DNA from: Tetrahymena thermophila SB210
Lineage: Eukaryota > Ciliophora > Oligohymenophorea > Hymenostomatida > Tetrahymenidae
Direction of reading: 5' to 3'
Assembly (NCBI RefSeq): GCF_000189635.1
Contig: NW_002476413.1
Span: 124,001 to 188,000 of the forward strand
DNA: 64,000 nt
Shown here: positions 1 through 12,056 of the stretch, piece after piece
Position numbering within the stretch: the stretch's first letter is position 1
Layout of the letters: each line of letters begins with the position of its first letter
Made by a program: the position numbers and the translations under genes
The notes under the pieces: model-generated
Told to the model about the DNA's origin: nothing
Database searches by the model: none
The model's input: only the letters and a program-made list of their open reading frames with translations

Positions 1-1594
1 TTTAAATCTATTTGCTACTTTCTTACTTTTAAGCATTATAAAAATCTTCCTTTGATATATTCAAGCAATTATTAAAAGAATTTTATTTTTGCTAATCATT
101 TTATTTTTATTCATCTTCTTTTGATTATCTTTAAATTTCTTTTTAATTTTTAAGATTAAATTTAATTGTCTCACTTTATTATGGTAAATTTGAATATTCT
201 TTGTTGATGATATTTTGTCTTAAATTATTTTTAAGGTTGAAATGGTTGAGAGAGCTATTAATACTACTCTATTGTAAGCTTGCAAAACGTTACAAAATTT
301 GATGATGACCATTATTTTATTTAGAATGCTAGTTATCGTCTAAATTAAAATTATTTAATTCTAAATTAGATTGGTTTTCAAACGATATGAGATTTGTTAT
401 ATTTTTATCTGAGCCTGGTAAAAAATTGGTAGCAGTGTTTGTATTAGAATTAGTAAAAATATTAAAACTTTTGCCTTCATTTTTCTATGAATTGTTGTTG
501 CAATTAAAATGAATATCATCTAGAGAAGGCTATTTATTTATTTTATTAAAGCCAGTATTGTTGGCATTGCTTATGGGGATATTTGTAATTGATGAACAAT
601 TTGAAAAATCATTATTGTTGCTGTTTGCGTTATCATTTCGATTTATTTAACTCTCCTTCTAGTGTATTAGCTATTATTTTTGTGGCTATGGTTTTGTTTG
701 AGCTGTATTAGTTTAAGAATTCAAGCAAATATTTTAGCAAGAATTTATAGCTAATTGGATATATGAATTCTAAGGCAAAAAGTTAAGACTGTTTGTTTTT
801 TAATGCTTTATTTTTTCAAGTTTTTTGTTCACTTTAGAGAGCTCCAAAATCTATTTCTTTTATAATTTTGTAGCTGCGTTTCTCTTCTACTTATTTATTC
901 TATCTTCTTCGTTTATCTGTTATATTTCTTCCATCAGAGGCATAGAAACTTTTAATTTTGTAGGTGAAACATATTTATTAACATTCTCGCTAGGAAGATT
1001 TCCGTGTGACCTAAGATTTTGAAGTTCGACAGTTGAAGTCCATTGACCATTTTTTAATTTGGTCTTCATTAATTCTTCTTCTCCTCCGCTTTTTATTTAT
1101 ATTTTCAAACTTTTAAAAGGTGATTGAACTCCAAGCTAGCTTACGAAATTATTTTTATTTTAGATCTAGCAAATTTGGTGGTTAAAAAGCATGTTTTTAA
1201 GAGTGAACTTTTAACCTAAATTTTGAGTAGACTGACTTAAAACTTGGACGTCAAGCATGCTCTAGCTCATTTGCTAGGAAGTAATTTTCTTAGATGGACT
1301 ATTTATAAAAATTTTATCTATAATCTTTTAAGCCATAGTTGTATTCATCGTGTTTATATGGTTATTATTCTTATTTTACATACTCTGTTCCTTAATAATT
1401 TATTTCTCATATTTTGCTTTGAGATAGCTCTAAAATTCAGTTTTATCAGTACTCAAAGACAATTGATTCTACTTTATTTGCTATATCTTTTACTGCTTAA
1501 AGTCTTTTACAGGAGAAAAAAAGTAATGTTTGGATTTTGACTCGTTTAAAGCAGGAAGGTTATCGCTTTTTAGTTGATTTCTTTCTCTACTCAT
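1..1594 (-). CDS. N/Q-rich hypothetical protein, 3' end beyond the window
   Basis: Reading the minus strand with TAA/TAG as Gln gives one open frame from an ATG at 1594 to the window edge, more than 530 codons without TGA. The start lies in an A-rich context (TTAAATG) and begins MSRERNQLKSDNLPAL. The protein is hydrophilic, rich in Asn, Gln, Ser and Lys, with no signal peptide or membrane segment. A lysine/glutamate-rich stretch near residues 210-280 may form a short coiled coil. I recognise no domain. Asn-rich low-complexity proteins like this are common in ciliates and often regulatory or cytoskeletal, but no function can be assigned. The C-terminus is missing because the gene runs off the left edge. 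No intron is required in the visible part. Confidence 0.8.
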
Positions 1595-2202
1595 TTAATA
1601 GTAATCTACACGCAAAAGAAAGAAGATTTATGCTTTTAATAATTTCAAAATTAATTAATTTATGTTACACCCGTAATTATATAAAAAATATCATTAATCG
1701 TATGCAAAGATTATATTTTGGATTTTTATGCTGGCAACAAATTATATTTTTCCTTAATATCCATACATATATATATACATCCATTCATTCATCAATAATT
1801 TAAGAGTTAAAAATTTACTATTAAAAGATATAGTATTATAATACATATTTAATAAGCTTTAAAATGATGTAAAAAAATGTAACAAGTTAAACAACTAGTT
1901 ATATTAATATAAAATTATTTTAAATAGTAGCTATTACATCAATTAACCTAATATTTTCCAATTGATAAAACTCAAATTAAAAAGCTATAAATATTAATTA
2001 TTATAAATTTTACTATCATTACAACAAAATTCAAGTAGAACATGTAATAGGATGAATTTTATTATTATTTGTATTATATTTTATTAAACATCAAATATTT
2101 TAAGTTAAAATGTATAAGTTAAGAATATAAAGATAAATTTACTATTAATTATTTTTTTATTACTATTAACAAATCTTAGAGATTTATGTATACTCTCCAA
2201 AG
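1595..2202. other. AT-rich spacer, no gene seen
   Basis: This lies between the divergent start of the edge gene and the small remnant at 2203. It is almost pure A/T with scattered TGAs in all frames. It presumably contains the promoter of the minus-strand gene, but no motif can be named. Confidence 0.5.
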
Positions 2203-2592
2203 ATGATAAATCATTTTAAATTAAATAAAAAAATCATTGTTATTGTTGTTATTGTCTTGCTTTCCTTTTTAATCCTTCTTCTCTTGCAAAAGCTAAAAAA
2301 GAGCGATAAGATATTTCTTTAGATACTTAATATAAATTGATACAATTATTAAATGCCTTTAGATCATTTTGGTTCAAATTTTAATCTTCATCATTTTGCT
2401 TTTAAATAATTACAGCTTTATAGCAAGTTAAATATATTTAACGAGCGAACATATCGTTCAAAGCAATTTCCATACTCTACATTTAATTTAAACAGAAGCT
2501 TTTATTTTTTTAATTATTTTATTACTTTGTGTGAAAGATGTTCTTTCTTTATCTATAAAACTTTTTGGTATGTATTTAGATAAATTGTTTGA
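2203..2592 (+). pseudogene. Possible broken secreted/membrane protein, weak S28-peptidase-like start
   Basis: ATG 2203 opens a 45-codon frame with a strong hydrophobic segment (residues 11-29) that ends at TGA 2338-2340. The same frame then continues open to TGA 2590-2592. Right after the internal TGA it reads PLDHFGSNFNLHHFAFKQ. This loosely resembles the PLDHF...FxQRY motif near the N-terminus of family S28 serine carboxypeptidases (Pro-X carboxypeptidase type). After about 40 more residues the similarity fades and no catalytic motif follows. I read it as a decayed 5' fragment of a peptidase gene. Alternatives are a short membrane peptide ending at 2340, or chance openness in AT-rich DNA. 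Confidence 0.3.
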
Positions 2593-2724
2593 AGCAATAC
2601 TAAATAATAACAAAAAAATAAATTTGTGTGTTTATGTGAATGTATGTATCTTATTGCTTATTAATTTATTTAAAACTTTTCTATCAAATAGAAATTTCTT
2701 ATAAAGGCAATTTTATTATTCAAT

Positions 2725-2727
2725 TAC

Positions 2728-2768
<41 letters not shown>
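2725..2768. repeat. (AAAT)n microsatellite
   Basis: About ten consecutive AAAT/AATA units lie in the spacer between the small remnant and the 3' end of the next minus-strand gene. Confidence 0.9.
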
Positions 2769-2885
2769 CTATAATTAATTAATTAATGAATAGAACTCAA
2801 AAATTAAAAAATTTTGTAAAAAAATAAAAATTTGATGCAGTAAAATTATTTTAATTTTTTGTATTTTAATATATTTTTTATTTAT

Positions 2886-5157
2886 TCATTGATAGTTTGA
2901 TATGTAATTTAATTCTTATTCTATTAAAAACTGAGTCTGATGATTTAGTTTTAGCTTCGCTATTGAGGTCTTTAAAATACGAAACCAGATCCCTATTTAC
3001 CAAGAGGTTACTTACAGTAATTATACACTCCCAAACCAATCTTTTATGCATGTGCAATTATATGGTGAATTAAGCTGTTCTAGATAGCTTTGAATTAAAG
3101 TAGGATTTTCTAATATTTTTAAATCATCGATCATATGTTTTTCCTTTTTTACTCCTTTTTTGATCATGTCAATAAGTTCTTTTATTATATTTTGATTAGA
3201 TATTAGATGAGTCTATAATTCGAGAGAGAGAAGTAATTTTTCTTTTCTGATTGAAATTTCATGAATCGATTCATCAAAACCTTCTTTCTTTAGCAAAAAC
3301 TAAGTAATAGCTTAGCAAATCTATTCTATCAAAAAGACTTGTAAATTCTACTCGTTAACTAAAGCTTTGATATGCCTCCTAATGATTTGTATTTCAGGAT
3401 AGAAAATCAAATTCTTAGTAAAGACAGATGCAAACCCTAATAATTATTCAGCCTTTTATATTTTTTTATTTTTAAAATGACAAAAATTATCTTAAAATAT
3501 TTCAATGATGAAAAAAAGCAATATTAAACTTTTTTTTAATTTAAAACATAAATAATTTATGCTTTAAGCTAAATATTTTAGATAAAATAAAAAATTAAAC
3601 TTTTGGTAAATAAAAAATACTCAAAAATAAATGCTTATTTATTCAAATAAATTGAATAAAATAATTAAACAATTTTACTTAAAGTTAAGCAAAAATTGGT
3701 ATCTTTTATGTTATGTGGCTCTGCTAGATGGTTTGAAAGACTATTTTTTCTATTTCAGATTTAAATGATAGACATTCATGATCTTCTACTATTAAGTACC
3801 TATAAAATGTATTAGTTGATTTTTATAAAGATTAATAATTAATTAATTGTCTTTACCTCAAACTTTCGATCTTCTCTAATATTTTGAATATTAATATTTT
3901 AGGAATTTATTGCTTTTTGAGAGCATTATTAATCTAGTTTTTGAAGAAGTAGAAGTAAGTGTGTGTGAATTTATTTTTTCCAAAGACTGTATTGACTAAT
4001 GATTAGAGTTCATTTACATTTCCAACAAAAGCATCTTCTAAGATTTGTATAGCACTTTCAGTATTTATCATTTTATCGTAAGTAAAATATTCACTCATAA
4101 AAGTGGAATTCTTTGCTTCTTCATATACCTTTTGTATTATTTATTTTAGTAAATCTCTTGTGCAAATCTATTCCATGAGAGTCTGAGGTAGAATTTTATG
4201 CTTTTTACAAAAATAAGTTTAATGAATTAATAAATATTTTAATTAATTTGGATATTCGTACTAGATTAATTCTATTTTTCATTTTATTTGTAAATTTAAT
4301 ATTAAATTTTTCTTTTTATGCAAAGCAAACCACACAAATTAAATTAAAATCATTCTGGATCAGAATTTTATTTTATATACCTTATTAAATTCTAACTTTT
4401 CTAAAATAGGTGCGAAGTTGGCGTTTGTTTAGAGCAGACTAACTGTCTTGTAGTAAATCATGTCATTTATTTTAAAGAATATCTAAGAGTTGCCGTCTTT
4501 TCCACAAGAATTTTCCAAAAAGCGGTTTAGATAAAATGTAAAAATTTCTCCTGACATCCCATAAGCATGTAAATATTGCTTTAACTCAGAATGATGAGAG
4601 TCAAGTTCATTACTTACTAAAGATAGTATTTCTCTAATATAAAGTTCATTATTTTTGAAGAATTCTGATTGTTTGCTTTACTTAGGGCTAGATTGAACTG
4701 ATTTACTCTTCATTTCACTGGTAAGTGATAAAGTAGAAGTATTTGGACTTGATGCTCTAGAGTTAGTAGAAGCACCATATTAGGAAAGAGAGTCAGAAAA
4801 ATTTGATATTTTGCTTACCTTTGTAATTATCCTAGAGCTATCTGAAAAAACTAGCGGCTAAGTTCCAAAAGACTTCGCACTGCTCGGTGAAAATGCTTAA
4901 GAATTATTTAATAATTTCTCATTATTATTATTATTACTTCCAATCACTTTTGATACAATAATGCTTTTATTTATTTATCGAGGAGATGGAGAGTAGTTGG
5001 CATAAAACTATTCTTTAGATATTTCTATTTTCTAGTGAGTAGTTCCATATTTTGAAGGCTTCTGCATCTTTTAAAATCCATTCTAATTTTTAATAGTTTC
5101 TAAATTTAAATCTGGAATCTACTTAGATTTGTAAAACTGAGAAGAAGAAGACTTCAT
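2886..5157 (-). CDS. Hypothetical 622-residue protein, four exons
   Basis: The proposed structure is join(5157..4381, 4260..3857, 3799..3679, 3452..2886) on the minus strand, 623 codons including TGA at 2888-2886. All three introns begin GT, end AG and are AT-rich, and without them TGA interrupts the frame. The first 150 residues are Ser/Asn/Gln-rich and low in complexity. The remainder looks globular and mostly helical, with regularly spaced Leu/Ile/Phe and Trp (e.g. KDWFGSV, YFYFFKNQ), which suggests an alpha-helical repeat fold. There is no signal peptide, membrane segment or catalytic motif. I do not recognise the family. Exon 2's acceptor was chosen at ..TCTAG before TACGAATAT because the earlier AG leads into a TGA. 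Confidence 0.8.
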
Positions 5158-5957
5158 TGCTTTTATTTAATTATTAAATTCTTATAAGAAATTATAAATT
5201 TTCAGAATAAGATTAATAAATTTTTTTGTGTTTTCTGTTTTTAATGGTTAAAATTAAAAAGGATATTAAATTTCATTATTAATTAAAAAAATATGTTTTC
5301 TTTTCATAAACTAATAACACAAAATAAATTGCGTGTTAAAATTAAGATTTTTGTAAAGCATGAAACCAATGAAAAGACTCTTAATTTTTTTTTTTTCATA
5401 ATTATCTATTGTTTTTCCAATTAAATCCCTACAACCTAAAAGAATTCAATTGTGAAATAGTTTCATTCATATTTTTTTTTCTTTTAAAATTGCAAAATTT
5501 CTCCAAATATTTAAAAATAGCTTTTAAATAAACGTGAAATAAATTTTATAATACTTTTTCTATTAAGAAAAAGGAAGTAGTTAAAGATCTTTTTTGGAGT
5601 TTATAAGGAGGAATAAATTAGTAAATATTACTTTTTATTCTATTTTATTCTAAGGAAATGTTTGATAATAAGATAATTAGTGTTGGAAATAGCTATTAAA
5701 AGTAAGATAACATATTTAATATAGACAGTTTATCTCAAAAAAGACTATTTATTTATTTTTTTTTGGGGTTATAATGAAATTATATATGAAAAAGTCTTTT
5801 GATACTTTTAAATATTAGTTGTTAATTTATATATAAATAGATAAATTTCTCTCGAATGGTTGTATTTCTTTTTTATTAAATTTGAATGATAATTTAGCGA
5901 TACAAATTTTATAAATAATCAAACATATTTTTTAATAAAATTTTTAGTAAAGAAGAA
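5158..5957. other. AT-rich intergenic spacer between divergent genes
   Basis: This separates two genes transcribed away from each other, so it should hold both promoters. I see T-runs and A-runs and a G/A-rich patch near 5565-5620, but no coding frame, RNA gene or nameable motif. Confidence 0.5.
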
Positions 5958-6992
5958 ATGATAAGTATAAATTTTAATAACAGCATAATAGCTGGAATAG
6001 TTAATACAATAAAGAGCATCTTTAACATTTTACTGAGTTGGTCGATATTTATATTAGCACTTAGATTAATAGTAACTCAATATAAAGCAAAAAACTCTTT
6101 ATTTAGGAGTATTTTTAGCAAAATTGAAATCAATATAATAAAATTCTATTCAGATTATAAACAAAAAACTTTTAGCAAATAGTCTTGCCAAAGTAGCAAT
6201 CATGCAATAGAAAATAGGTTTAATTAAATAAAAGATACCCTAAATTTTAACTTATGCTCCTAGTCAGATCTAGTAAAAATAATCAAAGATATTTAATAAT
6301 TGAAAACTCGACATCTGAATAAGCAAAAGTGTTCACTTTATTATGATAAAATGATGTTTAAGACTATTTTGTAAGAGCAAGAAAATGGACAATATCATCA
6401 ATTATTTAGCGAATTCGAATATTTAAATGAGATTCTAGATAAAGAACAAATTATATTAAATATCTAGCATCTTGAAATTGATTATTTGTTTGATGAGAGA
6501 TTAGAAACATATTATACTTTTCAGAATAACTATGATTAATTTGTAAAAACAGACAATAACAATTAATAATATTAAATATAATAGCAATAAATATAATAAA
6601 TATCTGCAGAAGATGAGTAGACTTAAAATGAGCAAAAGGAAAAGTTAACTAAACACAAATTACCAGCAATTTACATTCACTAATAGCTTTTTGTGCAATT
6701 TATATAACTTTATAATTATAACTTTTAGGCATTTGAATTTGAAAAAAGCTCTAACTTAAAATACACACAAGCATTAATGGTATAAAATCAATCCTATATA
6801 ATAAATTCTAATAATCTTAATTTGTAAATGCCAGATAATATTTTAATTTTTAATTCATAAAATGAATTTTAAAATTACACTAGATCATTTCTAACTCTAA
6901 TACTTTATATAAAAATCTTCAATTAAAACATACACCCTTACATAAACTACCTCAAAGAATACACTCTAATGGATATACTCTTAGAAGACTGA
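5958..6992 (+). CDS. Single-pass membrane protein with Gln-rich tail, 344 aa
   Basis: One intronless frame runs from ATG 5958 to TGA 6990-6992 (345 codons). It appears only when TAA/TAG encode Gln; the standard code stops it after 74 codons. Residues about 17-38 form a hydrophobic helix (IFNILLSWSIFILALRLIV), so the N-terminus is probably a signal anchor. The following about 300 residues are hydrophilic, with a poly-Gln/Ile-Gln patch near residues 200-215 and alternating Leu/Ile and charged residues that could be helical. I recognise no family. It is flanked by spacers of about 800 and 600 bp and shows no frame damage. Confidence 0.75.
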
Positions 6993-7600
6993 ATAAATCA
7001 CAATCTTTTTGAAATCATTGCTCATGTAACTAACCAAAAAAAATATAAAAAAACTTTTACTATAAAAGTTAGCTTATTCAATCAATAAATCTTTCTACTT
7101 CTATACATAATATTAAATAATTTAAATTATCTAATACTAATCTATTGTAAAAAACATATAAATTTTTATATAAATTTATTAACTTTAGAGTTTTTCAAAC
7201 TAAATTATTCAAAACAATTATTTTAATTTAAATCAAGAAATTTAAAATTTTATCTATTTATTTTGTCCTTCTTTAAATGATATTTAACTAATAAATAAAT
7301 CAACCATATCAGTTTTCTACTCTGAAGAATGATTTTTCTTAAAATTATATTTTTAATTTAAATGTTTCTAAAATAATATAAAAACAAAAAACAAAAATCA
7401 AATTAAGAAAATACTTTGAATATTAATCTGCAAATGTATGTAAATATGTATGAATGACTGAGCTTTAAAAATAATTGTTGGTTGATTTAGAATTATTTGA
7501 TAATTATTAAAATTACTTATAATTTGATTGAATATTATTTGTGTAAAGGTAAACATTAGAAGGTAAATTGAATAAGGTATAATTTAAAGAGTAAATAAAA
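6993..7600. other. AT-rich spacer, no gene seen
   Basis: The spacer lies between two plus-strand genes. It has runs of A and T and no frame with coding composition. It should contain the polyadenylation region of the upstream gene and the promoter of the CPBP gene. Confidence 0.5.
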
Positions 7601-8344
7601 ATGGAACTTAAGAATTTGGCTTTAAAAATGCCTCAGTAAAGCGAAGAATTTTTACGTCTATCTGATGTAATCGACATAAGATGGTACCATATTGTTTTAC
7701 TTGAAATTGTTATGCTGAGTCCTACAGTTATCATCTTACTCTCTAATTTCTATAATTTAAATATTTTGGTCACTTTGTTAATCTAGCTGGGTGTAGTTTT
7801 GATTGGTCTTCCTTGGCTAGCAATGAAAATACTTAACTGTCCTTTAATTTATTTTCTTTATAATGAGCTAGAGCATGTTACAAAGCAAATTCATAATGGA
7901 TTCATCTTTTTTCTTTCTATTTTTTTCAGCATTATCCTTGGATATCTCTTCCTATCTCAAAATTACTAAAAGCTTCTCAAAGTCCAAAATGACAAAAGTG
8001 AGTTATTTATAATGACTTCGTGTATGGTTTACAGTTTAGTGAACCCCATTTTTGAGGAATGGTTTTGGAGAATATTTGTGAGAAAGATATGGAATAGACA
8101 AGAAAGAGAATACAAAAATTTATATATTTCTCTGCATTATGCTGCAGCATATGGAGTTTTGATTTATTCATTATCATCATCACAAATTATTACTTATTGT
8201 TTAACTTTGTTTTTCTTCTTAGCTAATGAAGTTTTTTAAATTATTGGTGAAAAAAGCGGTATAATTAGCTCTATGTTAGCTTAAATGGGTATGCATATAG
8301 CAGTTTCTATTATTATGATAGATATTATAAATAGAAAAAAGTGA
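7601..8344 (+). CDS. CPBP-family (CAAX protease/bacteriocin-processing type) membrane protein, 247 aa
   Basis: A single exon runs from ATG 7601 (AAAAATGG context) to TGA 8342-8344. The protein has about seven hydrophobic segments. The diagnostic CPBP motif 1, EExxxR, is present as FEEWFWR (Glu152, Glu153, Arg157). A second histidine motif follows at His179 (ISLHYAAAYG) and a third at His232 (GMHIAVS), in the order expected for these glutamate/histidine intramembrane metalloproteases (Rce1 relatives, Pfam Rce1-like/ABI). The usual HxxxN/B motif is atypical: HIAVS lacks the Asn at +4. Family members cleave prenylated or membrane substrates, or act as non-proteolytic scaffolds. Substrate and organelle cannot be inferred. 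Length is typical of the family, and the motif order argues against chance. Confidence 0.75.
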
Positions 8345-9677
8345 ATAATCATTCAAATCTAATTAAAACAAACTATTTAATTTTGATTTTTCGGTAATGG
8401 AATGTATTGATTGATACTTATAAGGGTAAAAAATTCAATATTTTCAAATCTATAATTAGACCTAAATGAATGAATGACCTTTTATTTTATTATAAATATT
8501 AAAGTAAATTAGGAAGCAATTTTTTGAGTATCTTTATTTACATTTATATGGTAATGACTGTATTCAGATGGTGTATTATTTCATTTGTCATCATAATTAA
8601 GAATTAAATAAATTTCTATAAATTACTTACTATTCATTCATTTTTTTCTTCTTTTAATAAATCATTCTGATTATTAAATATTTTTGTATTTAATCATTTT
8701 TTTAGATATTCTTTTTTGAATTGACTTTGTTTATTATTTAAGTGACTTAAAGTTTATAAAATTAAGTTACTAGGATTTAATTATGACTCTATTTTTCTAA
8801 TAATCAAAAATAAATTCAATAGCCAATAAATATGATTAAAGATTAATAGAATTGATTCTTCTATTTTTTAGCTTTATTGGCAAAAAAGATTTTATCTAAG
8901 CATGATTTTAAATTGTAAGTATAAATGGGTAATTTTTTTATGGTTAAAATTATTTTTTCTTTTCTTAAAATAAATCAAATTTTATATAATGATAAATCTT
9001 GATATCATTCAAGGAAGCACAAATAAATATAATTCAATAAATATCTTTAAATAATTATAAAAAAAATTAGCTTTATAAGAACACATGATAAAACTTTAGC
9101 TAATTTTTTTAATAAATTCTATAATTTAAATTTAAAGCAGAAAATAGAATATTAAATGATATTCTAATTAGTTCATTTGAAAAGCATTTCACACAAATAA
9201 TCAAAAAACATAAAAATAAAAATATTTATAACAATTGCAAAGCTTGTTTAAACTTGTTAAAAATTTAAAAATTTTATCTTTTTGTTTTAAAATGTTTTTA
9301 GTAAAAAAATATAATCAGCTTTTTATCTTTAAAGAGGAAAACATCGTGTTCGTTCTGATAAAATATTATGGTTTTTATATTTAAATTGATTTAAAAATTT
9401 TTTTATTTACTGACAATTTTACTATTTTAAAAATCCTTTTCATGAAAATAAAAGTTTAGTTTATTTTAATTTATTCTATTACTTGCATGTGCTGTTTGTT
9501 TTATAATTAATTCTGTTGGAAGATAGATATTTCAAATAAATAATTATCTTTAGATTTTTGATATAAATTGTATATATTTTCTGAATAATTAATTGACATA
9601 AATAAAGTAGATTCATATCATTCATTTTTAAAATTAATATTTGAAAAAAGACAAATTCAGTATTCATATTTAAGCAA
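8345..9677. other. 1.3 kb AT-rich spacer, no gene seen
   Basis: Both strands were read with TGA as the only stop. Short open stretches exist (e.g. 9479-9667 minus), but they are homopolymer-driven, low in complexity and lack splice-consistent extension. I see no RNA gene. Confidence 0.5.
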
Positions 9678-11413
9678 ATGAACGCTACCTAGATTTTAGA
9701 TGCCACTACTTAATCAGCTCAGTTTAATTTGGGCAAATGCAGAGTAGAAATACAATTTAAATGATATTAATCATCAATTTTTATTTAATATCATAATATG
9801 AACCTATTTATTTCTAATAAAGTCCAAGCATATTATTGCGCATCCTTGCACTACAAGAAATTTATTTTATGCCAGTACTTGCTCATTAAAGGGGCAAAAT
9901 AAGGTAAATTTAATTCTTTTTACTATCTGTTTGTTTGTTTGATTATTTACTTCATTTATCAATTAGACCCATTTGATTGAATTCAAAGAAGACGAAAATA
10001 AGATATATAATTTAGAGTCATATGAAAACGAAGGTATTATTAGATAAGTAGTACCAGATTCGCGTAATGAAGAAAGATTTTACACCATTTACTCTACATG
10101 TAAGTATTTAGTTAGACAATAATTATTATAAAATACCATTTGTAAATTAATTTAATTATTATTTAAATCAAATAAATTAGTTGATTAAGCAGGAAACGAA
10201 AAAACTGGATTTAATTTAAAGGGCTCGTCAGTAAAAGGAAGCGGAGAGGATATTAATAGCGTTTAGTAACCTATATTTAGCTAAAATTTTGATACATATA
10301 TTCATAGGTAAAATAACGATTTGAAAAATACCGTCTTTATCTTACTTATTTTTTTATAGCTTAGTTAATAGACTTAAAGATTAAAATAAATTGTATTTTG
10401 GTGAAACTCATCATTTAAATGTTTTTGATATTTAGAAGTAATAAGTCTCTCTTAAGTTAAATGAAGGTGAATCTGGTTCTAATCTTTGTGATGTAGACCC
10501 TCACCACAACGATTATGTTGCAAGTGCTTAAAACAATGGATCAATTTTAATTCATGATATAAGAACTTAAAAGTAAATAAATATTGGTTTTATTATTATA
10601 AAATATTTATTATAAGGTATTTTTATATAAAATAGGCCTGAATATGTAATAAAAAATGCACATAGATTAAGAGTTCATGATCTTGACTTTAACCCTCTTA
10701 AATTATATTACTTCTAAAGTGTTGGCGAAGATAACACTATTAAATTCTGGGAGTTAAGAAAACCTAACTTACCTATGAAAGTTATTGATAAATTAAACAA
10801 TATGTAATTATATACATTGAATTAATATCTAAAATAAATAGTTTTAATTTAACTCATTTAATTTATTCCAATAAATAGTCCTCTTTCATGCAAGTATAAC
10901 AAAGTCCACGACTAACTTTTGATAACTGCCTGTAAAATAAACTTTTAATTTACAAATCTTAGTTTAAATTTATTATTTAATTTAATTTAAGTTAATGATG
11001 GAACTCTTGGACTTTACAGAGTTATGTCAATGAGCTCATATCCTGACTAAACTGCTTAAAAGTAAAAATAAATTCAAAGTTTTTTCTTTACTTTTTATGA
11101 TATATTCTCTAGAAAAAAATGTTTATTCACAAAAGACTAAAAAAGTTTAATTTTATAAAATTTAGATTTTTAAATTAGTTTGTTTTAATTAATAATTTTG
11201 ATATTTTTATAATTAAATTTTAATTTATTCAATAATTGTAAATTAATTAGGGAGCCTGATGGACTTATTAAAACATATGATCAACATGAAAATACAGTAT
11301 ACAGTGTTTCATGGTCCAATCTATCCTCTTGGATATTTGCTTCAATTTCCTACTAAGGAGATATTGTAGTTAATATGGTGCCTAGTAGTATTAAGCATAG
11401 AATTTTGTATTGA
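9678..11413 (+). CDS. EIPR1: WD40-repeat protein, EARP/GARP-interacting protein 1 (TSSC1) homologue
   Basis: Nine exons: 9678..9743, 9823..9903, 9967..10099, 10190..10307, 10360..10572, 10636..10803, 10879..10931, 10992..11061, 11251..11413, giving 354 residues and TGA 11411-11413. All introns are GT..AG, 50-190 nt, and phases match throughout. WD signatures include DVDPHHNDYVASA, SILIHDIRT, DNTIKFWELR and YNKVHDQLLITA. The C-terminal WSNLSSWIFASISYQGDIVVNMVP is close to the EIPR1/TSSC1 ending (pattern W..ADPW.FASLSYDGR..IN.VP). In animals EIPR1 binds the EARP and GARP tethering complexes and acts in endosomal recycling and dense-core-vesicle sorting; a similar endosomal role is inferred here. 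Animal proteins are about 390 residues, so the length fits. The 3' end is tandemly duplicated downstream. Confidence 0.9.
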
Positions 11414-11998
11414 ATTTATTATTTAAAACTTAAAAAGTTAAAACTTCAAAAAATAAATGAATGAATGTATTAATTATTTTATTTGTAATTAAATGTTTAA
11501 TCTTTATAAATATTTTAAGACTGATTAGTCAATTATTCACCAAATAATAATTTTTATTAAAAATTATATCAATTTTCAATAAATATTTAATATTTATTTT
11601 TATATATTTAATTTATCATTTTTTAATTATTTAAAATGTGTTACATAAACCTAAACTTTTTTTATTTTTTTTCAATTTCTTACTAAGGAGATATTGTAGT
11701 TAATATGGTGCTTAGTAGTATTAAGCATAGATTTTTGTATTGGAATTATTATTTAAAACTTAAAAAGTTAAATTTTCAAAAAATGAATGAATGTATTCAT
11801 TATTTTATTTGCAATTAAATGTTAAATCTTTTTAAATATTTTAAGACCAACTAGCCAATCATTTACCACATAATAATTTTTATAAAAAATTATATAAATT
11901 TTCAATAAATATTTAATATTTATTTTTATATATTTAATTTATCTTTAATTATATAAAATTTGTTACATAAACCTAAACTTTTTTTTCTTTTTTTTTAG
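11341..11998. repeat. Tandem duplication, 330-bp period, covering the EIPR1 3' end
   Basis: Copy 1 (11341-11670) starts inside the last EIPR1 exon at TTCAATTTCCTACTAAGG and includes the stop and 3' flank. Copy 2 (11671-about 11998) repeats it with a few per cent substitutions and small gaps. Both end in the same CATAAACCTAAACTTTTTTT block. In copy 2 the stop region TATTGA has become TATTGG, so the duplicated terminal exon has lost its stop and probably decays as non-coding DNA. Confidence 0.9.
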
Positions 11999-12056
11999 AA
12001 TAATTTTTGAAATGAATACTAAATTCATTATTTTTTTAGGATTCTAAATTCTATTT

